64,000 nt of DNA from Bryobacteraceae bacterium (GCA_023384675.1 JAHDVK010000004.1:186001-250000); one strand, 5' to 3'; shown: positions 15,672 through 24,979, counted from the first letter of the stretch. Notes: generated by a model from the sequence alone, not told the origin. Translations and numbers: made by a program.

Positions 15672-17159
15672 ATGGTGACCCTGCCACAACTCGACACGGC
15701 CTTGGAGGAACCTCTTTACAGGCAGTTGTACCAATACTATCGGGAAGAGATTCTGAGCGGCCGCTTGAGCCGTGGAGAGCGGATTCCGCCAACCCGGGAA
15801 TTGGCTGGGCAGCTTGGACTGAATCGCGCGACAGTGGCTTCGGCATACGAGCTGTTGGAAACCGAGGGATTGATCCGTGGTCACGTGGGCCGGGGCAGCT
15901 TCGTGGAGGGGCCAGGGGTGGATGTGGCCCTCAGCCCCTTGAGTTGGCCGGAGAGGCTGGCGGATCCTTTAATCGCTGAGACTGCGACACCTGCTCTGTT
16001 GTCGTCCGCTGATGCCATCAGTTTCACGTCGGCGCGTCCGGCGGATGAACTCTTTCCGCTCGACGAGTTTCGGGCGTCTTGCGCAGAGGTCATTGGCGGG
16101 GCGCAGGCGGCCGAAATCCTCCAATTGGGCTCCCCACAGGGATTCGGTCCGCTGCGGGCGCACCTTCTTGGGCAGGCGCGGCGGCAGGATCAAGCCCGAC
16201 CGGCGGACGATGTCATCGTCACCAGTGGCTGTCAGCAGGCGCTGGATCTGCTGCAGCGGCTGCTGACAACTGCCGGCGACACCGTGCTGGTGGAGGACCC
16301 CGTGTATCCGGGGTTGAGGAATGTGTTCATCCGGGCGGGGGTGCGAGTGGTGGGCGTGCCCGTCGGCGCTCAAGGCCTGGACCTGGAGGCGCTGGACCGC
16401 CTGGTAGCCCGTGAGCGGCCCCGGCTGCTGGTCGTTACTCCGAACTTCCAGAATCCCACCGGGACGACGCTGCCTCTCCCCGCGCGGGAGTCGCTGTTGC
16501 GGATGGCGGCAGGCGCGGGCCTGCCCGTTGTTGAGAACGACATTTACGGCGAATTGCGTTACCAGGGCGAGGCTCTGCCCACGCTCAAGGCGCTGGATTC
16601 CGCCGGGTTGGTGGTTCAAATCAAGAGTTTCTCCAAGATCACATTTCCTGGGTTACGGGTTGGATGGATTCTCGCTCCCGGTATTGTGATTGAAAGGCTG
16701 GCCGAATTAAAGCAATGGACTGATCTTCATTCGGACCAGCTTTCTCAGGCTGTTTTACTGAGGTTTGCCGAGTCGGGACGGCTCGCCGCGCACTGCCGGC
16801 GGATGGTGGAGGCAGGTGCTGAGCGTTTACGCGCCGTGCTTGCCGCGTGCGAGCGGCACCTGCCTGGGGGTTCGTATTGGACGCGCCCGCAGGGCGGAAT
16901 GAATCTGTGGGTGCGGCTGCCGGAGCCAATGGACGCCAGCGATCTGCTCGGCCGGGCGGTGCGCGAAAATGTGTCCTATTTGCCGGGCCGCTATTTTGCG
17001 GTGGGCCGTCCCGATCCCGGGGCGTTCCGCCTTAGTTTTGCCGGGTTAACGCCGGAGAAGATTGAAAAAGGACTAAGGATTCTCGGATCCATTTTTGAAA
17101 AAGACCGGGCAAGTGGCCGCGAATTAAGGCGCGGAGCGCCCGCCCCGGCTATCGTGTAA
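15672..17159 (+). CDS. pdxR: MocR/GntR-type regulator with aminotransferase domain (PdxR-like)
   Basis: GntR winged helix (residues about 10-75: [40 protein letters not shown]) joined to a fold-type I aminotransferase domain with the PLP lysine in the motif [14 protein letters not shown]. MocR proteins bind PLP without being working aminotransferases; PdxR members control pdxST. The position 26 bases upstream of pdxS supports that role. I prefer ATG at 15672 ([13 protein letters not shown]) because GGAG precedes it and the predicted transcription start lies just upstream; the in-frame ATG at 15657 overlaps the expected start of transcription. Here pdxR is co-directional with pdxST, whereas it is divergent in many actinobacteria. 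Confidence 0.9.
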   Translation: MVTLPQLDTALEEPLYRQLYQYYREEILSGRLSRGERIPPTRELAGQLGLNRATVASAYELLETEGLIRGHVGRGSFVEGPGVDVALSPLSWPERLADPLIAETATPALLSSADAISFTSARPADELFPLDEFRASCAEVIGGAQAAEILQLGSPQGFGPLRAHLLGQARRQDQARPADDVIVTSGCQQALDLLQRLLTTAGDTVLVEDPVYPGLRNVFIRAGVRVVGVPVGAQGLDLEALDRLVARERPRLLVVTPNFQNPTGTTLPLPARESLLRMAAGAGLPVVENDIYGELRYQGEALPTLKALDSAGLVVQIKSFSKITFPGLRVGWILAPGIVIERLAELKQWTDLHSDQLSQAVLLRFAESGRLAAHCRRMVEAGAERLRAVLAACERHLPGGSYWTRPQGGMNLWVRLPEPMDASDLLGRAVRENVSYLPGRYFAVGRPDPGAFRLSFAGLTPEKIEKGLRILGSIFEKDRASGRELRRGAPAPAIV

Positions 17160-17185
17160 GAGCAAGTCAAAGGGAGGCTAGTGAG

Positions 17186-18073
17186 ATGCGGTACTTGGAT
17201 GAAGCATTCCGGGTCAAGGTTGGCCTGGCGGAGATGTTGAAGGGCGGAGTGATCATGGATGTGACCGACGCCCGGCAGGCGGAAATCGCCGAGAAAGCAG
17301 GGGCGTGCGCCGTGATGGCGCTTGAGCGCGTTCCCGCCGACATCCGGAAGGAAGGCGGCGTGGCTCGCATGTCCGCGATCCGCGTCATGCGCGAGATCAT
17401 GCGCACGGTATCGATTCCCGTGATGGCGAAGGTGCGCATCGGCCACTTCGCCGAGGCCCAGGTCCTGGAAGCGCTCGAAGTGGACTACATCGATGAGAGC
17501 GAGGTGCTGACGCCCGCCGACGAGGAGTTCCACATCGACAAGCGCGCCTTCAAGGTGCCTTTCGTGTGTGGCTGCCGGAATCTGGGCGAGGCGCTGCGGC
17601 GCATCGCCGAAGGCGCGGCGATGATCCGCACCAAGGGCGAGGCGGGTTCGGGCAACATCGTCGAGGCTGTCCGGCATATGCGGACCATTGTGCGCGAGAT
17701 GAAGCAGCTCACGGTGCTGGGCCCCGAGGAACTGGTGGCCGAGTCGAAGAAGCTGGGCGCGCCGCTGGAATTGGTGGAGTACGTCCATCAAAACGGCAAG
17801 CTGCCGGTGCCTAATTTCTCCGCCGGCGGTATCGCCACTCCGGCCGATGCCGCTTTGGCACGGTTTTTGGGCGCTGAGGCGGTGTTTGTCGGTTCGGGGA
17901 TCTTTAAGAGCTCCGATCCGGAGACGCGCGCGAAGGCCATCGTCAAGGCCAACACGAACTACACCGACCCGAAAGCGGTGCTGGAAGCCAGCGAGGAGTT
18001 GGGCGAAGCCATGCCCGGACTCGATGTTGCAAAGCTCCCCGAGAGCGAATTGATGCAGACGCGCGGCTGGTAA
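17186..18073 (+). CDS. pdxS: Pyridoxal 5'-phosphate synthase, synthase subunit
   Basis: PdxS makes PLP from ribose 5-phosphate (or ribulose 5-phosphate), glyceraldehyde 3-phosphate and ammonia delivered by PdxT. The (beta/alpha)8 protein is full length (295 aa) and highly conserved: [38 protein letters not shown] with the substrate-binding lysine, [13 protein letters not shown] with the second catalytic lysine, and [22 protein letters not shown] precedes the ATG by nine bases. Cytosolic; forms a dodecamer with PdxT. It is the second gene of the likely pdxR-pdxS-pdxT-phosphatase operon. Confidence 0.98.
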   Translation: MRYLDEAFRVKVGLAEMLKGGVIMDVTDARQAEIAEKAGACAVMALERVPADIRKEGGVARMSAIRVMREIMRTVSIPVMAKVRIGHFAEAQVLEALEVDYIDESEVLTPADEEFHIDKRAFKVPFVCGCRNLGEALRRIAEGAAMIRTKGEAGSGNIVEAVRHMRTIVREMKQLTVLGPEELVAESKKLGAPLELVEYVHQNGKLPVPNFSAGGIATPADAALARFLGAEAVFVGSGIFKSSDPETRAKAIVKANTNYTDPKAVLEASEELGEAMPGLDVAKLPESELMQTRGW

Positions 18074-18076
18074 GTG

Positions 18077-18652
18077 ATGCGGGTTGGCGTTCTTGCTCTG
18101 CAGGGTGACTTCGAAGCGCACGCAGCGGCACTGCGCCGCGCGTGCGCTTCCGCCGATGTCGTGGAAGTGCGGCAGGTGGCGCATCTGGAAGGGCTCGCCG
18201 GTCTGGTGATTCCCGGCGGCGAGTCAACGACCATGCTGAAGCTGATGGAATACTATGGCCTGTTTGAGCCGTTGCGCGAGTTTGGATCGCGGAGGCCAGT
18301 GTTTGGGACTTGCGCGGGCGCGATCCTGCTTGCGAGCGAGGTTTTGAACCCGGCGCAGGCTTCGCTCGGACTGGTTGATTTGACCGTGGAGCGGAATGCG
18401 TACGGGCGGCAGTTAGACAGCCGCGTGGTGCGCATCGCGGGTCATGAGCTGGGGGGCGAGCCGGAACTGGAGGCGGTTTTCATTCGTGCGCCCATCATCC
18501 GGCACATTGGCGAGGGCTGCCAGGTGCTGGCGCAATACGGGGGTGATCCGGTGCTGGTGGAGGCTGGTTCTCACCTGGTGGCCACTTTTCATCCTGAACT
18601 CAGCAGCGATCCGCGCGTTCACTCGCTGTTCCTCTCCAAGGTAACTGTATGA
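18077..18652 (+). CDS. pdxT: Pyridoxal 5'-phosphate synthase, glutaminase subunit
   Basis: Class I glutamine amidotransferase that supplies ammonia to PdxS. The signature VIPGGESTTMLKLM, the nucleophile elbow FGTCAGAILLA with catalytic Cys, and the His/Glu pair in ATFHPELSSD are all present. The family's usual length is kept (about 191 aa). ATG at 18077 follows the pdxS stop by three bases; a GTG at 18074 is an alternative start. The stop overlaps the next gene by ATGA. Confidence 0.97.
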   Translation: MRVGVLALQGDFEAHAAALRRACASADVVEVRQVAHLEGLAGLVIPGGESTTMLKLMEYYGLFEPLREFGSRRPVFGTCAGAILLASEVLNPAQASLGLVDLTVERNAYGRQLDSRVVRIAGHELGGEPELEAVFIRAPIIRHIGEGCQVLAQYGGDPVLVEAGSHLVATFHPELSSDPRVHSLFLSKVTV

Positions 18653-19041
18653 AGCGGCGCCGCGTTTTGTTCGTTTGCGTAGGCAACGCATTCCGGAGCC
18701 AGATGGCTGAGGGTTTCTTGCGGGCGTACGGAGGCGGCGAATTCGAGGCATTCAGCGCCGGCGTGGCGCCCGCGGGACGCCTGCCGCGGGAAACGATTGC
18801 CATGATGGCCGAGAAGGGCATCGATGTCTCGGGGCACTTCCCAAAATCGCTGGATGAAGTGCCTTGGGACGGGTTTGACGTGGTGGTCAATATGAGCGGA
18901 TTTCCGCTGCCCGGGGTGCCCCATGTTCAGGACTGGAAGGTGGACGATCCGCTTGGAGGTAAGGAAGCCAAGTTCCGCCGGGTGCGTGAGGAAATCGAGC
19001 AGCGAGTTCAGGCGCTGCTGATCACACTCCGCCGCAATTGA
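18649..19041 (+). CDS. Low-molecular-weight phosphatase / arsenate reductase family protein
   Basis: LMW protein-tyrosine-phosphatase fold, 130 aa. The P-loop is CVGNAFRSQMAE (C-x5-R-S) at the N-terminus and the general-acid Asp lies in WKVDDPLGG (DPxxG), a combination seen in thioredoxin-coupled ArsC proteins as well as LMW phosphatases. The two later Cys residues needed for the ArsC redox relay are missing, so a phosphatase role is at least as likely as arsenate reduction. It overlaps pdxT by four bases and is therefore translationally coupled to the vitamin B6 genes, an unusual placement. Confidence 0.85.
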   Translation: MKRRRVLFVCVGNAFRSQMAEGFLRAYGGGEFEAFSAGVAPAGRLPRETIAMMAEKGIDVSGHFPKSLDEVPWDGFDVVVNMSGFPLPGVPHVQDWKVDDPLGGKEAKFRRVREEIEQRVQALLITLRRN

Positions 19042-19066
19042 CAACGCGATGCCGATCCCGGACAAT
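19038..19066 (+). promoter_or_regulatory. Promoter of tRNA-Leu
   Basis: Perfect TTGACA (19038-19043), a 17-base spacer and GACAAT (19061-19066). It overlaps the end of the phosphatase gene and places transcription start about 14 bases before the tRNA. Confidence 0.65.
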
Positions 19067-19087
19067 GAAATCGTCTAACCACATCGT

Positions 19088-19174
19088 GCGGATGTGGCGG
19101 AATTGGCAGACGCGCTAGATTCAGGTTCTAGTAGGAGCAATCCTGTGGAGGTTCAAGTCCTCTCATCCGCACCA
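19088..19174 (+). tRNA. tRNA-Leu (CAG), CCA encoded
   Basis: Class II tRNA of 87 bases. The acceptor stem GCGGATG pairs with CATCCGC; anticodon stem CTAGA/TCTAG closes the loop TTCAGGT with anticodon CAG at 19122-19124; a long variable arm and a T-arm with TTCAAGT follow; A73 and genomic CCA end the gene. Its 3' end and flank are repeated near 57.5 kb. Confidence 0.97.
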
Positions 19175-19201
19175 ATGAAATCAATAAGTTGCAAAGAACA
19201 G

Positions 19202-19228
19202 GCCGCCAGCGATGGCGGCTATCTTTTT
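19202..19228 (+). terminator. Rho-independent terminator of tRNA-Leu
   Basis: GCCGCC (19202-19207) pairs with GGCGGC (19214-19219) around a six-base loop and is followed by TATCTTTTT. A near copy lies beside the tRNA relic at 57546-57570. Confidence 0.8.
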
Positions 19229-19423
19229 GGCATGGTAGCGCTGAGGGTAGCGGAGGGTAGCGCAACTGGAGCACTCGGGCGAACAGAAGAGCGTCGAAGA
19301 GATCCATCGTGGCGCCTGCAAGTGATTGATCCCACGTGGGACCAAAGTGGGGCGCCGGCGAAAACCATTACAGCGACTACCACTCCTTTCTAGTTCGTCC
19401 GATGGACAATAGCACGCGGCGGC
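19229..19423. other. tRNA-Leu flank duplicated near 57.6 kb
   Basis: From the terminator to about 19407 this sequence matches 57571-57728 closely, with short gaps (for example GGCGCCTGCAAGTGATTGAT in both). No gene is recognised in either copy; conservation beyond the tRNA suggests a duplicated integration-site flank. Confidence 0.5.
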
Positions 19424-19864
19424 TCAAGCTTTGCGCCACCTCGACAGCCCGTCCGCCAAAGAGCAAATGCGCCTTGTTCTTCCACGCCGCAACAATTCGG
19501 TGGGCCCTGGGATTGGCACTGCAATTATCTGCTGCACCCCACGACGAGGCTCGCACTCCCTCGCGAGTCGCAGCGACAAACTGCCCCACATTCGGGAGTC
19601 CACAGGTAGAGGAAAATCACGCTCAATGTAAATGAAGACGTCCTGAGGCCGTCCGCCGACACTCCGGTCGCCGAAGCTGAAAGCGCACGCGGAGTGATTC
19701 ATCCGATGTATCAAGGAGTCGCGGTTGGACCGGATGATCTTCTCCGGGGAGGCGTCGCTGCGGATAGCCGTTACAACCGCGACGGAGAATTGGCCGACAG
19801 TCTCCGTTTGGACAGGCGGACCGCTTCCGGGGCGCGAAGCGGCCCGCAGGAGATCATTCGGCAC
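19424..19864 (-). CDS. Doubtful hypothetical ORF downstream of copper operon
   Basis: A 146-codon frame beginning with GTG inside the last codons of the outer-membrane gene, with a GC-rich third position. No family is recognised. Another frame on the same strand (about 19377-19589) also looks protein-like (WKNKAHLLFGGRAVEVAQ), so this may be a decayed, frameshifted gene end. Confidence 0.25.
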   Translation of the reverse strand: MPNDLLRAASRPGSGPPVQTETVGQFSVAVVTAIRSDASPEKIIRSNRDSLIHRMNHSACAFSFGDRSVGGRPQDVFIYIERDFPLPVDSRMWGSLSLRLARECEPRRGVQQIIAVPIPGPTELLRRGRTRRICSLADGLSRWRKA

Positions 19865-21224
19865 GATTCAGCCGAAAGCGAAGAAAGACGCTGGCGCCGA
19901 AGGGGCTCGATCCGTAGTAGGGCCTGAGAGTGCTGGCTATCGAGTACGCGGTGACATTGAAGCCCGCCGCAGCCTGCAACGGGCCCGCAGAGCCGAGTTC
20001 GCGTGTGTATCCAACGGTGTAGGCCGCAACATTGTGTGCGCGCTTTCCGGTCTCATGGAAGATCCGGTGCGCCAGATCGTGATCGTATTCGAAGAGCTCA
20101 TCGCGTTGAGACCATTCGAATCGAGCGGTCAACAGATTCCTGCGGCTGACTGGGACCACGGTCTCCGCCAGCACGGCAGTGGTGGCATAGCGTCCGATGG
20201 TCTTGTAGTTCCGGGCCCAAATCAGACTGCTCGACCAGTCAAGTGCGCCGCGGACCGGCTTTGTGTAATGAACGGACGCGGTGCTGCGGAGCACATCATC
20301 CTCATGGGTCGTTTCCGGCCGGTGGAGTCGGCCCGCGGATACCTGCGCCACCCAGTTGCGGCCGGGCTGCCACGTGAGACGGCTCGACCAGGAATCGATC
20401 GGCCCCATGTCGATATTCCAGCGGTTCTCGTTCGGCTCCTTGCCGCGGAATCCGCTGGCTTCCAGGCGGAACTTGCTATACGTCACTCCGGCGGTGACCA
20501 CGTTATTGGCGATATGCGTGGCGTCCTGCCAGTGGTGGCCGAGGGTCGCCTGCGGCAGTTCCATGGCCGAAGCGCGGTGCGGAAACGCAATCGGCCCCAG
20601 TGCCGCATCGCCGACAGGCGCGTAGTAGAAGTTCAGCATCGCCTTCTCACCGAACGGGCGGGCGTAGTGGATGCTCACCTCCATCAGGAGATCGTGCGGG
20701 TGCTGTCCATCGACAATTGGTTTGCCATTCGCTGTCTCGCCACTTTGAAACAGGAGCGGGTATTGCTTGCCAGTGACAGTCAGCGGATCCAGCGAGACCA
20801 TGCCCCGAAGCATCAGACTCCCGCGCCCCAGGTTCCGGGCGGCTGCCAGCATGCCCCAGTTTGCGGAATAGACCTTGTCTCCGCCCCGAGGACCAGACTG
20901 CTGAGTGCCCACCAGGAATGCCTGCCCCATCCACATCAGGTTCCAGTTCCCCTTGGTCTGCATCACCATGGGCATTGCCCAAGAGGCAGGGTTGACGCTC
21001 GTGCCAGAACCGAACCCAAACAGGAAACCAGTAGCACGGTTGGGGCTCGCCACGCTTCCTGTCTCCGGGCCATGATGATGGTGGTGGTCGTGAGTTTCTT
21101 CGCTCTTTTGCTCCATAGCGGCCGGCGGTTGCTCATGGATATGCTGAGCACGTCCTGCTGGTACAAGTGTCAGCGCAAGTAGAAAGCCCGTGGGGATCAG
21201 GCTGGTTCGAATCAGGTTGTTCAT
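19854..21224 (-). CDS. Putative outer-membrane protein with His-rich N-terminus, copper-linked
   Basis: Not a named family for certain. The start at 21224 (MNNLIRTSLIPTGFLLALTL) has AAGGAG ten bases upstream and gives a signal peptide ending near GRAQ. Residues 45-51 form HDHHHHH in an otherwise acidic segment, a likely metal-binding tract. The remainder alternates short strands with aromatic and polar residues (NWNLMWMGQAFLVG, GASVFLRFRLNRAE) as in beta-barrels and ends in a strand. It closes the copper operon and has its own copy of the probable ECF promoter, so it probably takes part in copper efflux or sequestration at the outer membrane. Confidence 0.75.
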   Translation of the reverse strand: MNNLIRTSLIPTGFLLALTLVPAGRAQHIHEQPPAAMEQKSEETHDHHHHHGPETGSVASPNRATGFLFGFGSGTSVNPASWAMPMVMQTKGNWNLMWMGQAFLVGTQQSGPRGGDKVYSANWGMLAAARNLGRGSLMLRGMVSLDPLTVTGKQYPLLFQSGETANGKPIVDGQHPHDLLMEVSIHYARPFGEKAMLNFYYAPVGDAALGPIAFPHRASAMELPQATLGHHWQDATHIANNVVTAGVTYSKFRLEASGFRGKEPNENRWNIDMGPIDSWSSRLTWQPGRNWVAQVSAGRLHRPETTHEDDVLRSTASVHYTKPVRGALDWSSSLIWARNYKTIGRYATTAVLAETVVPVSRRNLLTARFEWSQRDELFEYDHDLAHRIFHETGKRAHNVAAYTVGYTRELGSAGPLQAAAGFNVTAYSIASTLRPYYGSSPFGASVFLRFRLNRAE

Positions 21225-21242
21225 CGGTTCATCGCTCCTTAC

Positions 21243-21276
21243 ACAGGTGCTGACGAACGCTCGCGTGATCCTTACA
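21243..21276 (-). promoter_or_regulatory. Candidate ECF sigma promoter, copy 1
   Basis: Minus-strand TGTAAGG (21270-21276), 14-base spacer, CGTCAGC (21249-21255) followed by ACCTGTGT. The same elements occur before the cupredoxin gene. It lies in the gap between the ECF gene and the outer-membrane gene and would give a leader of roughly 20 bases. Confidence 0.6.
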
Positions 21277-21293
21277 CCCAATTCGTCAAAAAT

Positions 21294-21881
21294 CTAGTGG
21301 CAGCCAGATCCGCTCTTAGGCTTACAGTGGCACTCGATGCAGCCGTGCGTGGCGCAGATCCCGCATGCGGTCACCACCTGCTTTCGCAAGGCTTCACGGG
21401 CGCGATGCACGCGGACAGCTGCATTGTTCGACGTGATGCCGGCCCGAGTAGCAAGGTCCGCCAAGCTTCCATCCTCCAGATCAACGGCCTGGATCGCGTC
21501 GCGGTACTCCGGCTTCACGTTTTCCAGCAACGCCATGACACAATGGCAGATCTCACCCTTGAACAGATCATCGGGTTCCTGGTGGTTCTGCAGATGGGCG
21601 ACGAGTTGCTCGGAAACGCGCTCGGCCGACCCACGTTGGCGGTAATAATCGATGATGGCGTTGCGAAGCACGCGATAGAACCAAGCCACCACGCTCTCCT
21701 CGTCACGGACGGATCCTCCCTTTTCGAGGCTACGCACGAAGGCCGCCTGCAGAATGTCTTCCGCGGCGGCCCTGGACTGGATCCTCTTTTCGAGGAAGGA
21801 AAGGAACTGCTGACGTCCTTCGACAAGCCTGTTGATGACTTCCGGAGTGAGCCCGGCATTCTGTGCGGAACCGTTACTCAT
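21294..21881 (-). CDS. ECF sigma factor with Cys-rich C-terminus (CorE-like)
   Basis: RNA polymerase sigma-70 of the ECF group: sigma2 at about residues 20-85 (AAEDILQAAFVRSLEKG, VVAWFYRVLRNAIIDYYRQR) and sigma4 at about 115-170 (LADLATRAGITSNNAAVRVH). The last 25 residues form a Cys/His-rich tail (CGICATHGCIECHC, then CH at the end), which corresponds to the metal-sensing Cys-rich domain of the Myxococcus CorE family (ECF44), sigma factors controlled directly by copper without an anti-sigma factor. No anti-sigma gene is present here. It sits 44 bases after copA inside the copper operon, so it is likely autoregulated through the promoter ahead of the cupredoxin gene. Confidence 0.9.
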   Translation of the reverse strand: MSNGSAQNAGLTPEVINRLVEGRQQFLSFLEKRIQSRAAAEDILQAAFVRSLEKGGSVRDEESVVAWFYRVLRNAIIDYYRQRGSAERVSEQLVAHLQNHQEPDDLFKGEICHCVMALLENVKPEYRDAIQAVDLEDGSLADLATRAGITSNNAAVRVHRAREALRKQVVTACGICATHGCIECHCKPKSGSGCH

Positions 21882-21925
21882 CCCAGAAGCCTACCATGCT
21901 GGATGTTTCGGTGATATTGACTGTT

Positions 21926-24265
21926 TCACCGGCGGAGCCGGAGGCTGTTGCTCACCACGCTGAACGAAGACAGCGCCATTGCGGCGCTGGCCAGGACGGG
22001 GGTCAGCAGCAGATCGAACGCCGCGTAGAGCGCGCCGGCGGCGACCGGAATTCCAATCACGTTGTAGAGAAACGCCCACGCGAGGTTTTGCTTCATGACG
22101 CGGAGAGTGCGATCCGACAGGTCGATAGCCGAGACAGCCGCTTCGAGATCACTGCGCATCAAGGTCACGTCCGAGGCCTCCGAGGCGATGTCCGATCCCG
22201 AGGCCATGGAGAGTCCGGCATCGGCCTGCGCCAGAGCCGGCGCGTCATTGACGCCGTCCCCGACCATTGCCACGCGGCGTCCCTCCTGCTGCAGTCGCTT
22301 CACTTCGGCTACCTTGCCCTCCGGCAGCACTCCAGCCACAACCTCGTCGATGCCCACCATGCGCGCGACGGCCAAGGCCGTTGTTTTCCGGTCGCCGGTG
22401 AGCATCACCACACGAAGTCCTTTGCTCCGCAGCCTCTTAATGGCCGCGGCGGAAGAGGGTTTGATGGGATCAGAGATGGCGATCACACCTGCGACTGAGC
22501 CGTCAACCGCTACGAAGACCGGTGTCGCTCCAGCCGCCGCGAACTCTTCCGCTGTGGCCAGCAACGCCGTTGGCGCGATTTCCCTCGATTCCACCAAGCG
22601 CTGATTGCCGATCAGAACCCGCCTTCCCTCTACGATCGCGGAGGCGCCAAGACCGGGAACGGCATCAAAGTCGCCAGCCGGCGAGGAGACCAAAGCACGT
22701 TCTTCCGCAGCGCGCACGATCGCCTCAGCTAGAGGATGCTCCGATAAACGCTCTACTGCGGCGGCCGTGGCAAGTACCGTATCTTCTGAGAACCCGGCAG
22801 CGGCGACAACCCTAGTTACGGAAGGCCGACCCTGTGTGATGGTGCCAGTCTTGTCGAGCAGGATCGTGTCGACACCATGCAATTTCTCCAAGGCTTCGCC
22901 GCCCTTGAAGAGAACACCGGCTTGGGCGCCACGACCAATAGCGACAGTTACCGCGGTCGGCACCGCCAGACCCACTGCACAGGGGCAAGCGATGATCAGG
23001 ACGGCCACGGCAGCACTCAGCGCGCGAATCAGACCGGCTTCCGGTGCCAGAAGTAGCCAGGCGACGAAGGTCGCAATCGCAATTGAAATGACGATCGGAA
23101 CGAAGACCGAGCTGATGCGGTCCGCCAGCTTCTGCATGGGTGCCCGTGACGCCTGGGCTTCGCGCATCAGTTTCACGATCTGCGAGAGCATGCCGGCTGC
23201 GCCGACAGCCGTCGCACGATAGCGAAGAAAACCGAGGCGGTTCAGGGTACCGCCAATCACTTTGTCGCCCACTTCCTTTTGCACGGGTACAGGTTCGCCC
23301 GTGAGCATCGATTCGTCGACGGCGCTTCTGCCTTCGAAGACGATGCCGTCCACCGGAACTCGCTCCCCGGGCCGAACCAGAACCACTTCGCCTCCTTGGA
23401 CCTCGCTGGCGGGAACGTCGAGCTCCACCCCGTTGCGAAGGACACGGGCCTGAGCGGGCTGCATCAGGAGCATCTTCTTCAATGCTTCGGAAGTCTTTCC
23501 TCGCGCCCTGCTCTCCAAGGCGTTTCCGGCAAGCACCAGCGCAATGATCATCGCTACGGCTTCGTAATAAACCTCCGCCGGCACGCCGTGCCGCACGAAG
23601 AAGTCCGGCGCGACTGTCGCCGCCAGGGAGTACACGAAGGCCGCCCCAGTGCCGACGGCGATCAGCGTGTTCATATCCGCCGTGCGATGCCGGAAGGCTG
23701 TCCATGCGCGAGTGTAGAACTGGCGTCCGGCCCAGCCGATCACCACCACGGTGAGCAGGAGCAGCGTCCACTTGAGGGTCGCGGCATCAATCGAGTACAG
23801 CCAGGGCATCGCAGTGCGCAGGGGCACCTCGATGAGGTTCATCAGTGGCCCGAGAATTGGGTCCCCGCTCCCGTGCGTTGCGTGATCGCCTGCCGACATC
23901 AATGGCATGGAGAGAACCATCGCAACCGCGCCCAGCGCTCCGCTCGCAATCGCCTTCCGGCGCAGGTCGTTGTATTCCTCGGTCTGCGCCTCCTCCTGGG
24001 CGGCCTGTTCTTCAGCCAGACTGGCTCGAACGACCGGCAGCTCCGCGCCGTAGCCGCGGCTCCGGATGGCTTCCACGAGAGTTTCCACGCTGGTGTCACC
24101 GGGGTTGAAGGACACCGTCGCTTCACGCGTCACCAGATTGACGTTCGCAGCAGTCACACCGGGCAGTTCTTCCAGCGCTTCCCGGACGTGGCCGACGCAA
24201 GAGGCGCAGGTCAAGCCGGACACGGGAATCGTAGCTTCGGCCGCGTTCTCGGTTGTCGGTTGCAT
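21926..24265 (-). CDS. copA: Copper-translocating P1B-type ATPase
   Basis: Heavy-metal P-type ATPase exporting Cu(I) from the cytosol. One N-terminal HMA domain carries GLTCASC (Cys 20 and 23 from this start). The transmembrane metal site is CPC in [13 protein letters not shown] (about residue 425), the phosphorylation motif is DKTGTI (about 470), the HP locus is [10 protein letters not shown] and the hinge is [22 protein letters not shown] with a single CxxC domain places it in the P1B-1 copper group. ATG at 24265 is preferred because GGGAG lies upstream; an in-frame ATG at 24295 overlaps the copZ stop. It is flanked by copZ and the CorE-like sigma gene in one operon. Confidence 0.97.
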   Translation of the reverse strand: MQPTTENAAEATIPVSGLTCASCVGHVREALEELPGVTAANVNLVTREATVSFNPGDTSVETLVEAIRSRGYGAELPVVRASLAEEQAAQEEAQTEEYNDLRRKAIASGALGAVAMVLSMPLMSAGDHATHGSGDPILGPLMNLIEVPLRTAMPWLYSIDAATLKWTLLLLTVVVIGWAGRQFYTRAWTAFRHRTADMNTLIAVGTGAAFVYSLAATVAPDFFVRHGVPAEVYYEAVAMIIALVLAGNALESRARGKTSEALKKMLLMQPAQARVLRNGVELDVPASEVQGGEVVLVRPGERVPVDGIVFEGRSAVDESMLTGEPVPVQKEVGDKVIGGTLNRLGFLRYRATAVGAAGMLSQIVKLMREAQASRAPMQKLADRISSVFVPIVISIAIATFVAWLLLAPEAGLIRALSAAVAVLIIACPCAVGLAVPTAVTVAIGRGAQAGVLFKGGEALEKLHGVDTILLDKTGTITQGRPSVTRVVAAAGFSEDTVLATAAAVERLSEHPLAEAIVRAAEERALVSSPAGDFDAVPGLGASAIVEGRRVLIGNQRLVESREIAPTALLATAEEFAAAGATPVFVAVDGSVAGVIAISDPIKPSSAAAIKRLRSKGLRVVMLTGDRKTTALAVARMVGIDEVVAGVLPEGKVAEVKRLQQEGRRVAMVGDGVNDAPALAQADAGLSMASGSDIASEASDVTLMRSDLEAAVSAIDLSDRTLRVMKQNLAWAFLYNVIGIPVAAGALYAAFDLLLTPVLASAAMALSSFSVVSNSLRLRR

Positions 24266-24291
24266 CGTAATCGTCTCCCTTATGTTCGCCA

Positions 24292-24532
24292 TCATTGTTC
24301 CGCTCGTGGAGCACCTGGCTTGTAGCCGCTCTCACGAATCGCTTCGGCAATGACGACCGGTGAGGTAGTCTGCGGGTCGAACGATACCGTTACCTCGCCT
24401 GCCGCCAGGTTCACTTCCACCGTCTTGACGCCCGAGTGGACTTCCAGGGCTGCCTTGATTTGCCGGACACACGACCCGCATACCTTGCACAGGAAACGTG
24501 ATCTCGTTGAATGTTTCTGTTTGGGATTGCAT
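24292..24532 (-). pseudogene. copZ: copZ-like HMA copper chaperone, frameshifted in the metal-binding loop
   Basis: The first frame reads from ATG 24532 (GGAGGG upstream) as a normal HMA start, TFNEITFPVQGM, and then breaks. From about 24480 the next frame continues as CGSCVRQIKAALEVHSGVKT and on to a complete HMA C-terminus ending in [13 protein letters not shown] with a stop at 24292 overlapping the copA region. Two or five bases appear to be missing from the GMTCGSC motif itself. Either the chaperone gene is inactive in this strain, the loss is a sequencing or assembly error, or a programmed shift occurs. All other parts are well conserved, so the change is recent. Confidence 0.85.
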
Positions 24533-24534
24533 GG

Positions 24535-24906
24535 TTATCCCTCCACCTCAATCTGCCCGCGGAGCATGCTCATCCCGCAGGCGAATTCGAAAGTGCCCGC
24601 CTCTGTTGGCGTGACATCGATAACGGTTGCTTCAAAGGGCTTAAGAAACCGGCGAACGCCGAATTCGCTGATCACGACTTCGTCGGAGCATGGGGCCTTC
24701 TCCTTCCGGTCGAAAATCAGCCGGAGCGGTTGCCCCTTTTTCGCACGTACCACCGAGGGCGAATATCCGCCTTCTACGCTTATGGTTACTTCCTGGGTTC
24801 CGCCGGACGCTTTTGCCGTAACGAAAACCTTGGGCGCCATGAAAAAGTACCAGTTGACCCAGGCGATCGCGGCAACGCCGGCGATCAAAATCAATAGTTG
24901 CAGCAT
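24535..24906 (-). CDS. Membrane-anchored cupredoxin-domain protein
   Basis: A 123-aa protein with an N-terminal membrane helix (residues 1-22, LQLLILIAGVAAIAWVNWYF) and a cupredoxin-like beta-sandwich. Possible copper ligands are Cys73 in APCSDEVVI and Cys110, Met112 and Met114 in FACGMSML. The anchor suggests that the domain faces the periplasm. Short cupredoxins of this sort are often the first gene of copA operons in Acidobacteriota and may deliver or bind copper outside the membrane. It is the first gene after the candidate ECF promoter and lies two bases from copZ. Confidence 0.85.
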   Translation of the reverse strand: MLQLLILIAGVAAIAWVNWYFFMAPKVFVTAKASGGTQEVTISVEGGYSPSVVRAKKGQPLRLIFDRKEKAPCSDEVVISEFGVRRFLKPFEATVIDVTPTEAGTFEFACGMSMLRGQIEVEG

Positions 24907-24944
24907 TCTCAGCCTCCTTCGATCAGCGCACTCTTGCGCCGTTC

Positions 24945-24979
24945 ACAGGTGCTGACGGAGAAGGCAGCGAAACCTTACA
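24945..24979 (-). promoter_or_regulatory. Candidate ECF sigma promoter, copy 2
   Basis: Minus-strand TGTAAGG (24973-24979), 15-base spacer, CGTCAGC (24951-24957), then ACCTGTG. It matches copy 1 at 21243-21276 except for the spacer sequence and one base of spacing, and would drive the whole cupredoxin-copZ-copA-sigma operon. Confidence 0.6.

Noticed and set aside
24292-24532. Two separate small genes in the copZ position
   Set aside because: The two frames join into one uninterrupted HMA domain, so a frameshifted single gene explains them better.
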